In this document: positions 46,547-59,370 of the stretch, piece by piece
Numbering within the stretch: the stretch's first letter is position 1
How the letters are laid out: each line of letters starts with the position of its first letter
Source: Diphasiastrum complanatum
Lineage: Eukaryota > Streptophyta > Lycopodiopsida > Lycopodiales > Lycopodiaceae
DNA length: 64,000 nt
Assembly (NCBI GenBank): GCA_029204225.1
Contig: CM055109.1
Location: 31,595,870-31,659,869, forward strand
Direction: 5' to 3'
The notes under the pieces: model-generated
Told to the model about the DNA's origin: nothing
What the model saw: the letters and a program-made list of their open reading frames with translations, nothing else
The model's database searches: none
Position numbers and translations under genes: made by a program

Positions 46547-46778
46547 GTAACACAAACAGAAAACACTCTCCTCAGCAAGCTCACATAGCAACCATATTTC
46601 TCAAAATGAAATTACACTGTACATATAGTTGTTCACTCAGGCAACCCATGCATGACCCAGGTTGCCATTGGTGGGACGCGTGTCCCGTCGACTTGCCTCG
46701 TGGCGAGGCCAACTGATCCTTATCCACTGATAGGACCCACAATACAGTAACACAGTGATTCTAACTTTAATTCTAACT
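46547..46778 (-). repeat. 5' LTR of Copia copy B (232 bp, U5 end missing)
   Basis: Strong similarity to the 3' LTR from AGTTAGAATT to CTGTNTGTGTTAC, then an abrupt change at 46547. The outer edge is fixed by the target duplication CCCCT. Confidence 0.9.
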
Positions 46779-46794
46779 CCCCTTTAGTGTGCTC

Positions 46795-47190
46795 TGTACT
46801 TTGCTCAAGATATTGTCTCATAAGAGGCTCAAATTAATTTAAGATATGGCATCCCCTACATAATTGAGCTTCCTAGAAGGTTCTATAAACTTCAAGGTCA
46901 ACCTCAAGGCCTGTCTCTTTTAAAGTTTCAAGATCAATTTTTTAGGAGGCTTATATAAACTCAAGATATTGCTTACTAAGAGGCTTTTATGAATTCAAGG
47001 TTTGCATCTTCTATAGGCCCCATAAAAATCAAGATATTACCTTCTTTGACGTTGGGATTAATTCAACATATGACCTTCTTAGAGGTTCAATATGCTCAAG
47101 AGCTCAAGATAATGCCTCCTAAGAGGTCTCAACGGGCTCAAGGTTTGACTTTTTTATAGTGTTGAATCAATTCAATATTTGGCCTTTTGA
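46795..47190. repeat. Decayed tandem repeat, about 60-bp period
   Basis: Variants of CTCAAGATATTGYCTCMTAA followed by GAGGCTC recur at about 46803, 46960 and 47105. Related AAGRTYTGRYYTYYT and TTCTATAGG blocks lie between. The units are strongly diverged. Confidence 0.55.
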
Positions 47191-48739
47191 ATCACTATTC
47201 ATCCATGAGATCTCAAGATCTTCCTAAAGAAACTCGCAAAAAATCTACTCGTAGAATGTCAAAACCCATTATAGGCAAATTTTTTGAGGACCTTAAGAAT
47301 TTATTTAATGACCAGTTAATAATTCTCTCTAAAAAGCCTACTTAAAGTTACTCACACTTTGGTTTTGTTATTCAACTTTGAATTTCTATAAATTTTGGCA
47401 TGATAGGTGTTGTGTCTCCCCCATCTTAGATATACAAGCGTGCACTAAGAATAACTCATGCAAATACTAAGTATGCAAAATATGTCTCTTGTTTTGTTAA
47501 CGAATCAATAGTATTGATATTGTGCACAATCGTGGCCCCAAATTCTATTCTATACATATCATAAGAAAAAGTATGGATTGACATCCAAATCATTATACCA
47601 AAAATTAAGGATATGATATTGAATAATGATGGAGAAATATATAGATGAAATATATAAAAGATAGGAGTATTGATACATTGATGTGCAGGTGGACGAATAC
47701 ATTATAAAACTTGATTGATGGATTGATCGACGAATGAATGAACTGATTGTTGATGGACTACTTGATAGGTGTAAGGTTCCATGTATGGGTTTATTATGTA
47801 GACCAATACATACATGAATGGATACAAAGATTGATTATATGAATCCAAATCATCATACCATGTATTATTGGCATAAAGGAGGGCCTTAGAATGATCATCA
47901 TTTAGGATGGTAAACATGGCAAGCTTCTACTAGTTGTCATATAAGTTGGTGCACATATAGAAAATTTTGTGGATTAACATCCAAATCCTTACACCAAATA
48001 TTAAGAATAAAAAATGATGGAGAAAGATATGTATGAAAAGATAAAAGCATATGCACGTTGAAATGTGGATGGATGGACACAATAAAAAATGCATATACAA
48101 ATAGATGGAAACATAAATATGTATGTACATCAATAGGTAGATAAATAAACTGAGTATTGGAATCAATCAATGGATTCATCAATGAATCAACGGATCAATC
48201 ATTCATAGATTAGATGTGAGAAAATATGTATAAGATAACTAGGAAGATCTATCAATACATGGATAGACTCATGAGCAAATATAGATTGAAGATCTAAAAC
48301 TAGACAATCACCCCATGGAGTAACAGCATAAGTGAAGTTTCGAAAAAGTCTACTAACTATGATTACATTTTGGTAGCATCCACATAATGTGGTGAATATG
48401 ATAGACTATTGTACGTTGTCTATATGCCAATGAAGAATTGTTCCTAATGACGGTGTGGATGGATAGATAGATGATTGCATGGAATATTCACAAATTCACA
48501 TAGACATTGATGGATAGATAATTGCATATGTACATTGAGATGTAGGTGGGTGTATGCAATCATCAAATAGATCAATGGATTATTCATTGGATTGATTGAT
48601 CAATGGGTGGAAGAGTGAATATGTGAGCTAAGTAGGTCGATGCATGCATGATACATTAATGAATTTAAAATTTGAGTATTAGATGGAATATTTGAAGCCA
48701 ATTTATCATCCCATATATTGTTGGCTTAAGTGAGGGCGT
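47191..48739. other. Non-coding stretch rich in GATGGAT-type words
   Basis: No domain found. Loose GATGGAT/TGATTGAT repeats are frequent between 47640 and 48660 and reappear on the other strand (CATCCATC) at about 50818-50840. Confidence 0.4.
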
Positions 48740-51004
<2,265 letters not shown>

Positions 51005-51561
51005 TTGATTCTAGCTCTTAGCTCATAGTTTGGATCTAGATCTTTGATTTGTGCATCCTCCATCACTTTTAGGATTGATTGGGATTGAATTTGCTGTAAA
51101 ATTTTGTCACTAATCCTCACCGCCTATTATCATTGGTTATTGCAAAATATATGATGCACAAGGCCCTTAACCATGAAGTGAGCATTTGGGATACCTATGG
51201 TACTCAAGGCCCAATAAACTGGGATTAATTAAGGGCACAACACTTCCAAATTCCTATACAAAGAATGAGGAAAGTTAGATTGAAAATTTACTTCGTTATA
51301 TATCAATCAATAGTTTGAAGTTAATGAACACTTTTTTGCATAGTAATTTGGAAAGATGCAAATGAATTATGAAGGAAACTATCTTTGCCATCTAGACACT
51401 CAACCCCTCTATAAATATGAAAAGTGAAAAATTTAGAGTCTTATGTTTCTCTGGCTTCAATGCAACATATGTACTGGGTTTGAACTTCACACCTTGAATA
51501 AAGAAAGAGAGCAAAGAACCACGATTAGTATATATAGTTTGACGCAAAAAAAAGGATCCAC

Positions 51562-52068
51562 CTACTGTGGAGTTCCAACTGTTTTCTTCGAGTCTTCTAA
51601 GGCAATATTAAGATTGCTTATCTCCTCCATAAGACTGGTATTTTTTGATGCTTCATGTTGGATTGCATTCTTGAGATCTGGTAAACATTTGCAAAAATTT
51701 CAATGCTCGCAATTTGGGAGAAATTGAAACGCTATAGAACGTCCTCTCATTTGATAAGATATTTTTGTCACCTCCACACATAATATAGCTAGCACATTCT
51801 CATGTTACTAAGCATATGTAAGCAATTATGAATCTTACCAAGTTTGACATTTCTACCTTCAATCTCTCTAAGCATGCTCGCTTTTTCTGTAGCATTGTCG
51901 GATACTAAGACTTTGGCTTTATCATTGACATCTTCCATTTCTTGCTTCATAGACCCAAGTGTTTGCACCAAACTTCTTCTTGTTGAGCATAACATACCTT
52001 TATCGAGTCGTGTCCAAAAGTCACCCTGAGATTTTTCAAACTTCTTGCAATGATTTATGAATTCGTTC
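51562..52068 (-). CDS. Two exons of an unidentified coiled-coil protein (partial gene)
   Basis: Exon A (52068-51839) has an acceptor CCATGTCCACAG|G after a T-rich tract and a donor TTG|GTAAGATT. Exon B (51677-51562) has an acceptor GTTTACCAG|AT and ends at a TAG stop. The intron is 161 bp. Exon A ends after one base of a codon and exon B supplies the other two, so the splice keeps one open frame of about 114 residues: NEFINHCKKFEKSQGDFWTR, MKQEMEDVNDKAKVLVSDNA, then LKNAIQHEASKNTSLMEEIS and a C-end KTVGTPQ. It is charged, Leu/Met/Glu-rich and likely coiled-coil. I do not recognise the family. Exon A begins with the third base of a codon, so at least one upstream exon is expected. Candidate exon-like sequence lies at 52120-52290 (KGREKAFTSDSNTYSSTSLL) and near 53055-53170, but phases do not join cleanly. 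It could be a real gene or a recent pseudogene. Confidence 0.55.
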
Positions 52069-52119
52069 CTGTGGACATGGGCATGATGGCAAAGATGACA
52101 AAAAGCAAAACACTATGAC

Positions 52120-53535
52120 GACTGCACATCTTCTAAAAGACTTGTACTTGAATATGTATTTGAATCTGAGGTAAAAGCTTTTTCTCTCCCTTTTTGCCAT
52201 TATGGACATCCTCTACTTGATAGATTTTCAGGTTCTAAACTACCAGAGCTCAAAATACTGGACAATTTACACAAAAAGAAGCCATACTGAAAACCACAAG
52301 CAACATGGTAAGCAGTAAACCGAAATAACATGGTGTTAAATTGAAAAAATGGTGTCCTATTTGCAGTTGCATTTTGTGATTATAAATTTTGTTGCTTTAA
52401 TTTAGTCACATCAAATATCTTACATTACGAAAGCAAGAAGTACATCTGTATGATTTCGATATCTCTGTATAAACTCATTACTTCAATGCCAAATGGAAGA
52501 GCTTCAAACTTCTCCCCTCTCCAATTCTGTCAGCGTGTGATTGAGTGTGAATCGTGATAATTCCTATCAGACCCTACGTTTGGGATATCCAAATTCACAC
52601 ATTCCGAATCTTGTTTTCTGGATCGGTTTGTTTTCTAAAACGGTTCATAACATCCGGTGAGTCATTATTGATGTAGTTTGTCAATTCAAGAACTGGGAAA
52701 CGAGTAACTTGTTAGGTGGAAGTTCTTGAGCTATAGCTAGTTGTTACAGTGAGAATCTGAACACAGCTAAATCCAAGCTTGATCAAACATGAAGCACGTT
52801 TATATCTGCAACATGCATGCCTACAGAACAAGTTCAATCAGGATTCAGGATCAATTTTGGGCAATTTTCTATGCAATGCTTCCTGATTTCCAAGGGAAGA
52901 TTCTAACTTGGGTTCAAAGAAACTTTGAATGCCAAGCTAACCAACTGAGCCAACCCCGTTGGATCTAAGTTTCTATAGAATGGTGATATTCAGCTTAATA
53001 TGCCTTTAACCTCATGATCTGATTTTGGAGTACAATTTAGAGAATGCTTACTTTTCGAGGCTGTCTTTAACGATAAAGGATAAATTTGCGTAAACCAGCC
53101 GCTGTAGCTTGAAAACGAGCTGTAGACCTTCACGTAGGAGGATAAAATTAGTTCGTCATCATCCAAGAACAAACAACATGCACAGTGCAGATTAGATTTA
53201 TGCCCGGAATCGCCCTCAGATCGACGAGGATCAAATTAGTTCTTCATCCAAGAACAAACAATCTGCAGATTAGATTTATGCTCGAAATCGCCCTAAGATC
53301 GATGATTCTAACCTTATGCTGGAAAAGTCCCTATAACTTCTACTTCAAAAGATTAAAATGCTTGTAGCAGCTGAATTTACTATTAGCGGTTTCAGGTTTG
53401 AAAACACAGGATCAAAGAAGTCGGTTTCTCTGGTCAGGTTGTTGGAATCCTGAAAGCACGGTATCAAATGGTTAGATAAAAAAAACCTAATTTCTTTTCG
53501 AAATATGTGCAACAACCTGAGTAATTTCATATTTG
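52120..53535 (-). other. Possible upstream part of the coiled-coil gene
   Basis: Minus-strand signals: TTGTGGTTTTCAG acceptor at about 52293 followed by a frame with a stop near 52205, and a donor-like CGAAAA|GTAAGC at about 53053 after a frame reading DDDELILSSYVKVYSSFSSY. These may be 5' exons or UTR, but I could not build a continuous model. Confidence 0.3.
53141..53308. repeat. Tandem duplication of about 88 bp
   Basis: AGGATMAAATTAGTTCKTC to GCAGATTAGATTTATGCYCG and GATCGAYGA occurs at 53141-53228 and 53229-53308. The second copy lacks a few bases (CACAGTG). Confidence 0.85.
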
Positions 53536-54131
53536 TTTAAGGGGTAGGGTGCTTCACCCTAGATGGCGGCCCCCCTGCACAATGGTGGTAGCCAGAAAGG
53601 GCACAAAGGCCAAACGGCCGGATGACAAATTTGCCCTTTTTATAAAAATTGCTTATGTGGCAAACCAAGGAAATTCTCATAGATAATGCCCTATTGGTGT
53701 CAAGCAAAATAGCTTTGTACTTGTTAATGTCACCAATCTGCACCACTTGTAGCAATTTGGGTGATCCTCTTCTTGGCATTACCTTGCCTGGGCCTTGGCT
53801 ATATAGCCTGCCTAGGCTAGGAGGGTCACGATCCAAAAATCACAGTTTCAGTTGATGTAAACAGTTTTGGATTACAATGTAATGAGCTTATGATCATCTT
53901 TGTTCATCTCTATTATCTTTCTATTTATGGACTTGTAGATATATTTCTTGATTATGTAAACTAGTCTTTTAATCCATAAATCAGCAGTGTACACATCTTG
54001 CTTGTTGCCAAGCTTGTTGCCCACTGCCCAGACATTTGAATCTCTGCTTTGCTTTTGCTCTTTGCTACAATTTTTTCCAAAAATAGTTATGGGCCCACAA
54101 ATGCAATGATCCCGCAATATGCCCAGCCAAC

Positions 54132-54133
<2 letters not shown>
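53536..54133. other. Non-coding stretch, nothing recognised
   Basis: GC-richer at 53545-53620 and 53760-53830. No domain or LTR end was found. Confidence 0.35.

Positions 54134-54187
<54 letters not shown>
54134..54187. repeat. (CT)n microsatellite, 54 bp
   Basis: A pure CT run. Confidence 0.96.
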
Positions 54188-54189
<2 letters not shown>

Positions 54190-54241
54190 CGCACTTGCTC
54201 AACTCCTCATCTGAGTGCAACTTTGCATGCAAGCTGTTAGG

Positions 54242-54672
54242 TGTCAATATTTTGGTAGATTACACTCTTTGAGGTGGCTAAATGTGGTTGCATGCTAGTA
54301 ATACCACGAGCTACATCCTCTCCTATATATGTACATGAGGTTTTCTCATATTGTTAATGATGAATCAAGCTATCTTGGTGTCATAATGTCAAAATTGGAT
54401 CTCACACTATTTTGCTTGTAATTGTATTCTCTCTCTAACTCGAAATTGGTGTATTCTTCATACATATTTTTGCTTGTGTCACTTTCTCTTTTGATGAGGT
54501 CTTAATGAAGCTTTGATCATTAGCATTCTAGATTATGCTCTAGCCATAGGATCTGATGGAAGATTGTAGAATTACTCTACATGTGATCTGTGTGCCATCA
54601 TAAAGCATGGTAAAGATCATTCACACTTCTTTTGTGGTTCCCCACACGTGTGAATATTCTAGATTTTTCACA
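54242..54672 (+). repeat. 5' LTR of a plus-strand retroelement (about 431 bp)
   Basis: It ends GATTTTTCACA immediately before a perfect primer-binding site; a likely start is TGTCAATATT at 54242. It contains the palindrome CACACGTGTG near its end (54643-54652). The start is inferred. Confidence 0.6.
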
Positions 54673-54685
54673 TGGTATCAGAGCC
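54673..54685 (+). other. Primer-binding site, initiator-Met tRNA type
   Basis: TGGTATCAGAGCC directly after the CA of the LTR. Downstream, only about 300 bp of leader (to about 54975, possibly with a gag start MSHTTTRIHVEPKSHNQQEM) precede unrelated minus-strand Gypsy sequence. Confidence 0.92.
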
Positions 54686-54984
54686 ATACCATGCTTTGAA
54701 TGCTATTAACATCAGATGTATGAAGAATTTTGTGACAATTCAAGCTTGGACCACTTCCTAATATCTAGTATTGAACAGTTTTTGGATCAAAGAGGTTAGA
54801 ATTGATATTTTCATATATGAATATAGGTTGTACGGAATTCTGGTAGTTCACACGTGTGAAAATTAGAGTACTTAATTTCATTCTATCTCCTTGATGCTAG
54901 GTCCAAAAAGATCATGTCGCATACAACCACAAGGATACATGTGGAGCCAAAATCACACAACCAACAAGAAATGAGTAGGCAAAT

Positions 54985-55355
54985 CCCTAACTACTTCGCC
55001 TCCGAACGATGACTGAATGCAAGAGAGGTGAAGATCCCGGTCTTGGAAAATAAAAAACTGAATGAGGAGACGGGTGAGTTCCTGTAAGAGGTATGGCCCC
55101 CAAAAGATGAGGAATATTCCCTCTAGGACCTCCTAGTCCAATCCAAAAGCATTTGACCTCCCAAAAGCTATCAATCATCATGCACTAGCTCCATAGGTCC
55201 AATTAGAGCATCTAGGTCCTCACAAGGTTATTAATTACATTCCTGGCATTGTCCGGAATGACATGGCATAACTAATAATTTTGTACACTACTGGAGTACC
55301 GGATATCCATCTCAAGGACTATTTTGAATCCCTCATATTGAACTTGGACTTAACA
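54985..55355 (-). repeat. 3' LTR part of a Gypsy element
   Basis: On the minus strand the polypurine tract AAGGGGGAAAGAA is followed by TGTTAAGTCC at 55355. GGTACTCC, TTAGTTATGCCA and CCTTGTGAGG make it a distant relative of the LTRs at 18490-18744 and 58925-59370. It appears cut at about 54985 by the plus-strand element. Confidence 0.7.
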
Positions 55356-55396
55356 TTCTTTCCCCCTTGTGGAAACTAGAGAAGTTCTTCTTTATG

Positions 55397-56072
55397 CTTT
55401 CAACTCTTTCGCACAAATCATCATCCTCAGTCCGACCATTTCACCTAATCAAGCACTCAGAGATAGAATGATTTCTCAATTGTTTGTCTCTAATTCTGAG
55501 TACTCTTTCAGGTTCCAAAGGTACACTAAACGATAAAATCTCCAAATGGGTAAGATCTTCATCAAATCCAACTGTATCTCCTTCATGTAAACTTAGTTTG
55601 TATGAGCAATCGACGTGTCTTGAAGATCAAGTTCGTAAGCTAAACAACCGATTTTTTTAATAATCTGAAATGGTCCACAATATATGGTAGACAACTTTAA
55701 TGCTTCCATGTACACCTAGTCCTAGAATATTCTGGAATTCTTAGATATACCCAGTCATGAACTTTAAAATCTATGAGAGATATCTTAAGATCGGCATAAT
55801 GCATAGATCTATTGTGAACAATAGTACGGATACTATCACATGCCACTTGCAACATTTTCGTCTCCACAATGACCAGACCATACATTAGCATAAACAAACT
55901 ATAATTTGTAGCATAATGTTTTCTACTATTGTAAGCAAACTCAATCAAAGGAATGTAGTCCTCCCACTGAGATTGCCTGTGAGACACATAAGTCCTCAAC
56001 ATATTCTCCATAGTCTGATTAGTTCTTTCCATCTGGCCATCCGATTCAGGATGATCAATAGAACTAAAACTA
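55397..56072 (-). pseudogene. Gypsy integrase C-terminal half
   Basis: The minus-strand translation reads LSFSSIDHPESDGQMERTNQ, TMENMLRTYV, SQWEDYIPLIEFAYNSRKHY, KISLIDFKVHDWVYLRIPEY, then, after frameshifts, TIYCGPFQIIKKIGCLAYEL. This is the third catalytic region (around SDGQTERTNQ) and C-terminal domain of Ty3/Gypsy integrases. Sequence upstream of the Ser-Ser-Ile-Asp-His block is replaced by the hairpin at 56073-56150 and unrelated GC-rich DNA, so the first catalytic aspartates are missing. Confidence 0.88.
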
Positions 56073-56150
56073 AGTTGTTCTCTTTCTCCACGGCCAGTCG
56101 CGACCCAACAGCAAGGAGGCCGCGACTGGCCGTGGAGAAAGAGAACAACT
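56073..56150. repeat. Perfect 30-bp inverted repeat with 18-bp loop
   Basis: 56073-56102 and 56121-56150 are exact reverse complements (AGTTGTTCTCTTTCTCCACG and 10 more bases). The left arm overlaps the last codons of the recognisable integrase at the breakpoint. Confidence 0.97.
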
Positions 56151-57462
56151 AGATCGATCCACGAGTAGCAGCCATAGCTTGTGAAGAGAAAGGAAGATCC
56201 ATCATGAAGAGAGAGAAGAGAAGGAGGGTCGCGGGACCTCACGCGCGCCCAGTTCAACTAGCATGTTAGTGGCCCGAAGTGCCTGGTGCATCAAAGGCCT
56301 TTGATCAACGCGCAGAAGCGTGGAAAGCCGTCCGATCTCGAGTCACACAGATCGACGATGGTGATTGCACGTCAGGTGGGTCGTTGGATCTAAAGGATCC
56401 GTAAAACTGACATGCAAAGCACACTACATCAGTCACAAAATGTCATTCCGAAATTTTTTACGTAAACTTCAGTTTTACGGAATTTGTTAGTCAATATCAC
56501 TGATTTGTGATGTCAGAGCACATGCGTATGACCACTCAAATTGATTGTAAATCCATCATGCATGTCAGAATCACTCTGAGAATCAGCTGCAACCAATCCA
56601 TGCAAGCACAGTACTACAAATTAGAAAAATGACTGGCATGCAATCAGAACAATTTCAAATTTTGCCAATTTTACTCACAAAACTGCAAAATTTCAAATGA
56701 TCATAACTTTGGCTACAGGAAACCAAATTGGGTGTTGTAAAGCACAGTACAAAGGGGGACCAAGTGAACAAGATGCTTGCCACATCAACCTGCCACCTAG
56801 GCTTCACACGTGCGAGATCAGAGTGCTAGAAAATCTATAGTAGGACGCATTTCCACAAGACAAAATCATGCAAAAACATGCAAACACCCACTCTAGCCCA
56901 AAATTGATGCTACCAACAGTCTTAAACAATCAATTAGACTTCCATGGAGCATTCATACTAATCCTAAGATGCAGTATAGGGTGAGAACGAAGATTTCTTG
57001 ATTTGTAGAAGTCAAAATAGCTTCAAATTTTATGGAGATGGTGCATAAGCCACCGGCCATCAATTTACAGGTCTGATAGCTTGCTGGGAAGGTAAAAAGA
57101 AATGCTAATCATGCTGTAAATAGTTTCAAATTGATCTCCTTATGGATTTGGAGAGATCCATCCCCCAAAAGTCACCAAAAATGGTCATTTTTTACACTTT
57201 TTTTACTTCTTACAAGTTCAATTGCTATATTTCTTGGTTCTAACCTCAGGGAAAGCTTCAAAAGACTATGGTCCACCTCTTTACAAGCTCTACATGGTGT
57301 TTTACAGCCACCTACTATCCAACTTTATGAAAAACAAGCAAAAATAATGATTTTAGGCTATTTTTTGATTTTTTTCATCACAATAAAGTGAAAATTTATG
57401 ACATACAACTCTTTCTCTAACACATGCAAACCAATTTACAGAATTACAACCATCTAATTGGT
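56151..57462. other. Non-coding stretch, nothing recognised
   Basis: It begins with a GC-rich patch (56210-56300) and turns AT-rich. No gag or pol domain was found, although the position suggests retroelement interior. Confidence 0.35.
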
Positions 57463-57655
57463 CTGATTGTTGGAAGTATTTCTAGTTCGTGCGGTGGCTA
57501 GATCTACTTACGGGTGTAGTATAGGGATGCAGAGATTCGTCCACTTTCTAAGTTTCTACAACAAGCTTCAACGAAAATATTGTTTTCCTCCTCTAGCCTT
57601 GCTTTTTCTTTCTAAAGGTCCCCCATAGCACCATCATCGAATTGCCGCACCATCG

Positions 57656-57674
57656 TCCCCGGCAACGGCACCAA
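57656..57674 (-). other. Primer-binding site, TGGYGCCGTTGCCGGGGA type
   Basis: The minus strand reads TTGGTGCCGTTGCCGGGGA, close to the tRNA-Asp-type primer site used by plant Tat/Athila Gypsy elements. It lies directly inside the LTR end. Confidence 0.85.
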
Positions 57675-58482
57675 TGTTAGAAGTATTTCTAGTTCGTGCG
57701 GTGGCTAGATCTACTTATGGGTGTAGTATAGAGATGTAGAGATTCGTCCACTTTCTAAGTTTCTACAACAAGCTTCAACGGAAATACGGAAATGATCAAC
57801 AAAGATGAGAGCACTAAGGCTTACCCAACTAGTGCCCGAAACAGAAATAAAGCTAATTAGAAACAACAATAAAAATGTTTGCTAAGGCAAACCCAACTAG
57901 CAAGATTGCTAAACTAAGACATAAATTAACACCTAGAGGGTTAGAAAGATAAATTGTGGCTAACTAAATAAACCAATAAAAACATGCCACAATAATCCAA
58001 TAAAAGGAGGCAAGAGGAGGCCCGAGCACCTTCCCTCAAGCTATGCACCTTCCAATGGGAACACCAAGAAATAGAATGATAATCTCAATAGAAAGCAATT
58101 TAGCATAATCTCATAGTGTTGTTTACAAGGCAAATACCTCTCCTTTTATGGCAAGGAGGGTTTTTCATAAGTATCTACTAACTTATGGGACTAATCTGTT
58201 TCTAGCCTTTCTAGAACTTCTAACTTAGGATTTAGAACTTCACAGTTTCTTAACTTAGAAAAACTTAAGATAAAATATTTCTATCTTAAGTTTCCTAAGT
58301 CTAAGTTCTAAATCTAAGTTTAAGCTATTTTATTATTATTTAAGCTTCTACTCATGGGCTTACTAAACACATGCCATGGTTGAAGTTTATTGACAGATAC
58401 TCATACGTGGACTTACAAAACACATGCCATGGAGTTTTATTTCTTTCTTTGTATTTTCTCTATGTTAGCATAGTTGCTAACA
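57675..58482 (-). repeat. Complete 5' LTR (808 bp) of the deleted Gypsy element
   Basis: TG..CA ends with a six-base inverted terminus TGTTAG/CTAACA. The 112 bp shared with the 3' LTR remnant differ at five positions, all transitions. Confidence 0.9.
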
Positions 58483-58487
58483 CTGAT

Positions 58488-58911
58488 CTTGTTGGATTTT
58501 GGTTCTTACTATCTATTTTGTGCCAAAAAGCATGAAAAACCAAGCAATTTTGACCAAAACATAGCCTAGAATCATAAATCATTGGAAAGAACCGGCATGC
58601 ATCATTAATTTCATCATTAATTAACCCTAAAACAAAAGTACACTTGCTAGAAAATTTAGATCTACCAAAGATTTGATCTACACAAGAAAAAGCTCCAAAA
58701 AAGCATCACAAATTGGCCTTCAAGGACAATTCTCCATAAAACCACAAAGAATCCCAAGAGTAATGGATCTTAGCAACATGCAAATTGAAATCAGGATAGT
58801 ACACCCACTTGCAACCTTGCTATCCACCTTGGAAGAGAATTCTCATGGATCCAATCTGAAATTTCAACGAAAGGTAGCGCTTCTCCATGTTCTCCAATCT
58901 TCGTAAGCCTT
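58488..58911. other. Retroelement leader, non-coding
   Basis: Between the target duplication of the deleted element and the primer-binding site of the next LTR. Probably the leader of the minus-strand element that starts at 59370. No domain. Confidence 0.45.
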
Positions 58912-59370
58912 GCTCTGATACCACTATAAGGGAAGCTCTCTCAAGATCTTGCTTACAAGAAAAAACACAATGGAAAACACACTATGGAGCAACCACCCAA
59001 CCAAGTAGAAGAAAACAATCAACTCTAGAAGCTTCACCCCCAAGCCAAGAAATAAGAAGCATGAAGGTAGAGTGAAACCCTGGCAATGAATCAATCCTAA
59101 GTTCTCTATACATAGATTCACCCAGAATAGAGTCCTAAGCATGGACCAACTATTCATAGAAATGTTATTGATAACTCTACACATGCATACACTATTGTCT
59201 CATACCTTGTCTAAACTCCATTTAGTGTATTCTGGGCCTCACAAGGATATTAGTTACTTTTGGGTCACATCCAGTATGACGTGGCATAACTAACAGCTTG
59301 ATTTATCGGAGTACCGTGTATCCAAGACTAGGAGTATACTGAATCCTACTTACTGGCCATGGACATAACA
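58912..59370 (-). repeat. 5' LTR with primer-binding site, minus-strand element
   Basis: The minus-strand LTR begins TGTTATGTCC at 59370 and runs to about 58925, followed by one base and the primer-binding site TGGTATCAGAGC (58923-58912). The LTR appears to end in ..CCCTTATA, not CA, if the spacer is one base. It matches the fragment at 18490-18744 closely. Confidence 0.75.

Larger units (their letters stand above)
40784..46783 (-). mobile_element. Near-complete Copia retrotransposon, copy B, with target duplication
   Basis: The element proper is 40789-46778 (5,990 bp), minus strand, flanked on both sides by the direct 5-bp duplication CCCCT (40784-40788 and 46779-46783). Order from the 5' end: LTR (46778-46547), leader (46546-45241), gag (45240), protease, GAG-pre-integrase, integrase, hinge, reverse transcriptase, RNase H, purine tract and 3' LTR (41063-40789). 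Frame breaks lie in the protease, between integrase and RT, and in RNase H, so it cannot transpose by itself. The LTRs differ in length because the 5' LTR lacks the last 43 bp. Confidence 0.92.
57463..58487 (-). mobile_element. Internally deleted Gypsy (Tat/Athila-like) element with target duplication
   Basis: Flanked by the 5-bp direct duplication CTGAT (57463-57467 and 58483-58487). On the minus strand it consists of a complete LTR (58482-57675, 808 bp, ends TGTTAGCAAC..CTTCTAACA), a primer-binding site TTGGTGCCGTTGCCGGGGA (57674-57656), about 75 bp more of interior, then only the last 112 bp of the second LTR (57579-57468, ending CTTCCAACA). Everything from the start of the interior to most of the 3' LTR has been lost. 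Confidence 0.92.

Noticed and set aside
57131-57391. An 86-codon plus-strand frame with hydrophobic stretches
   Set aside because: No homology recognised, low complexity and AT-driven; treated as chance.
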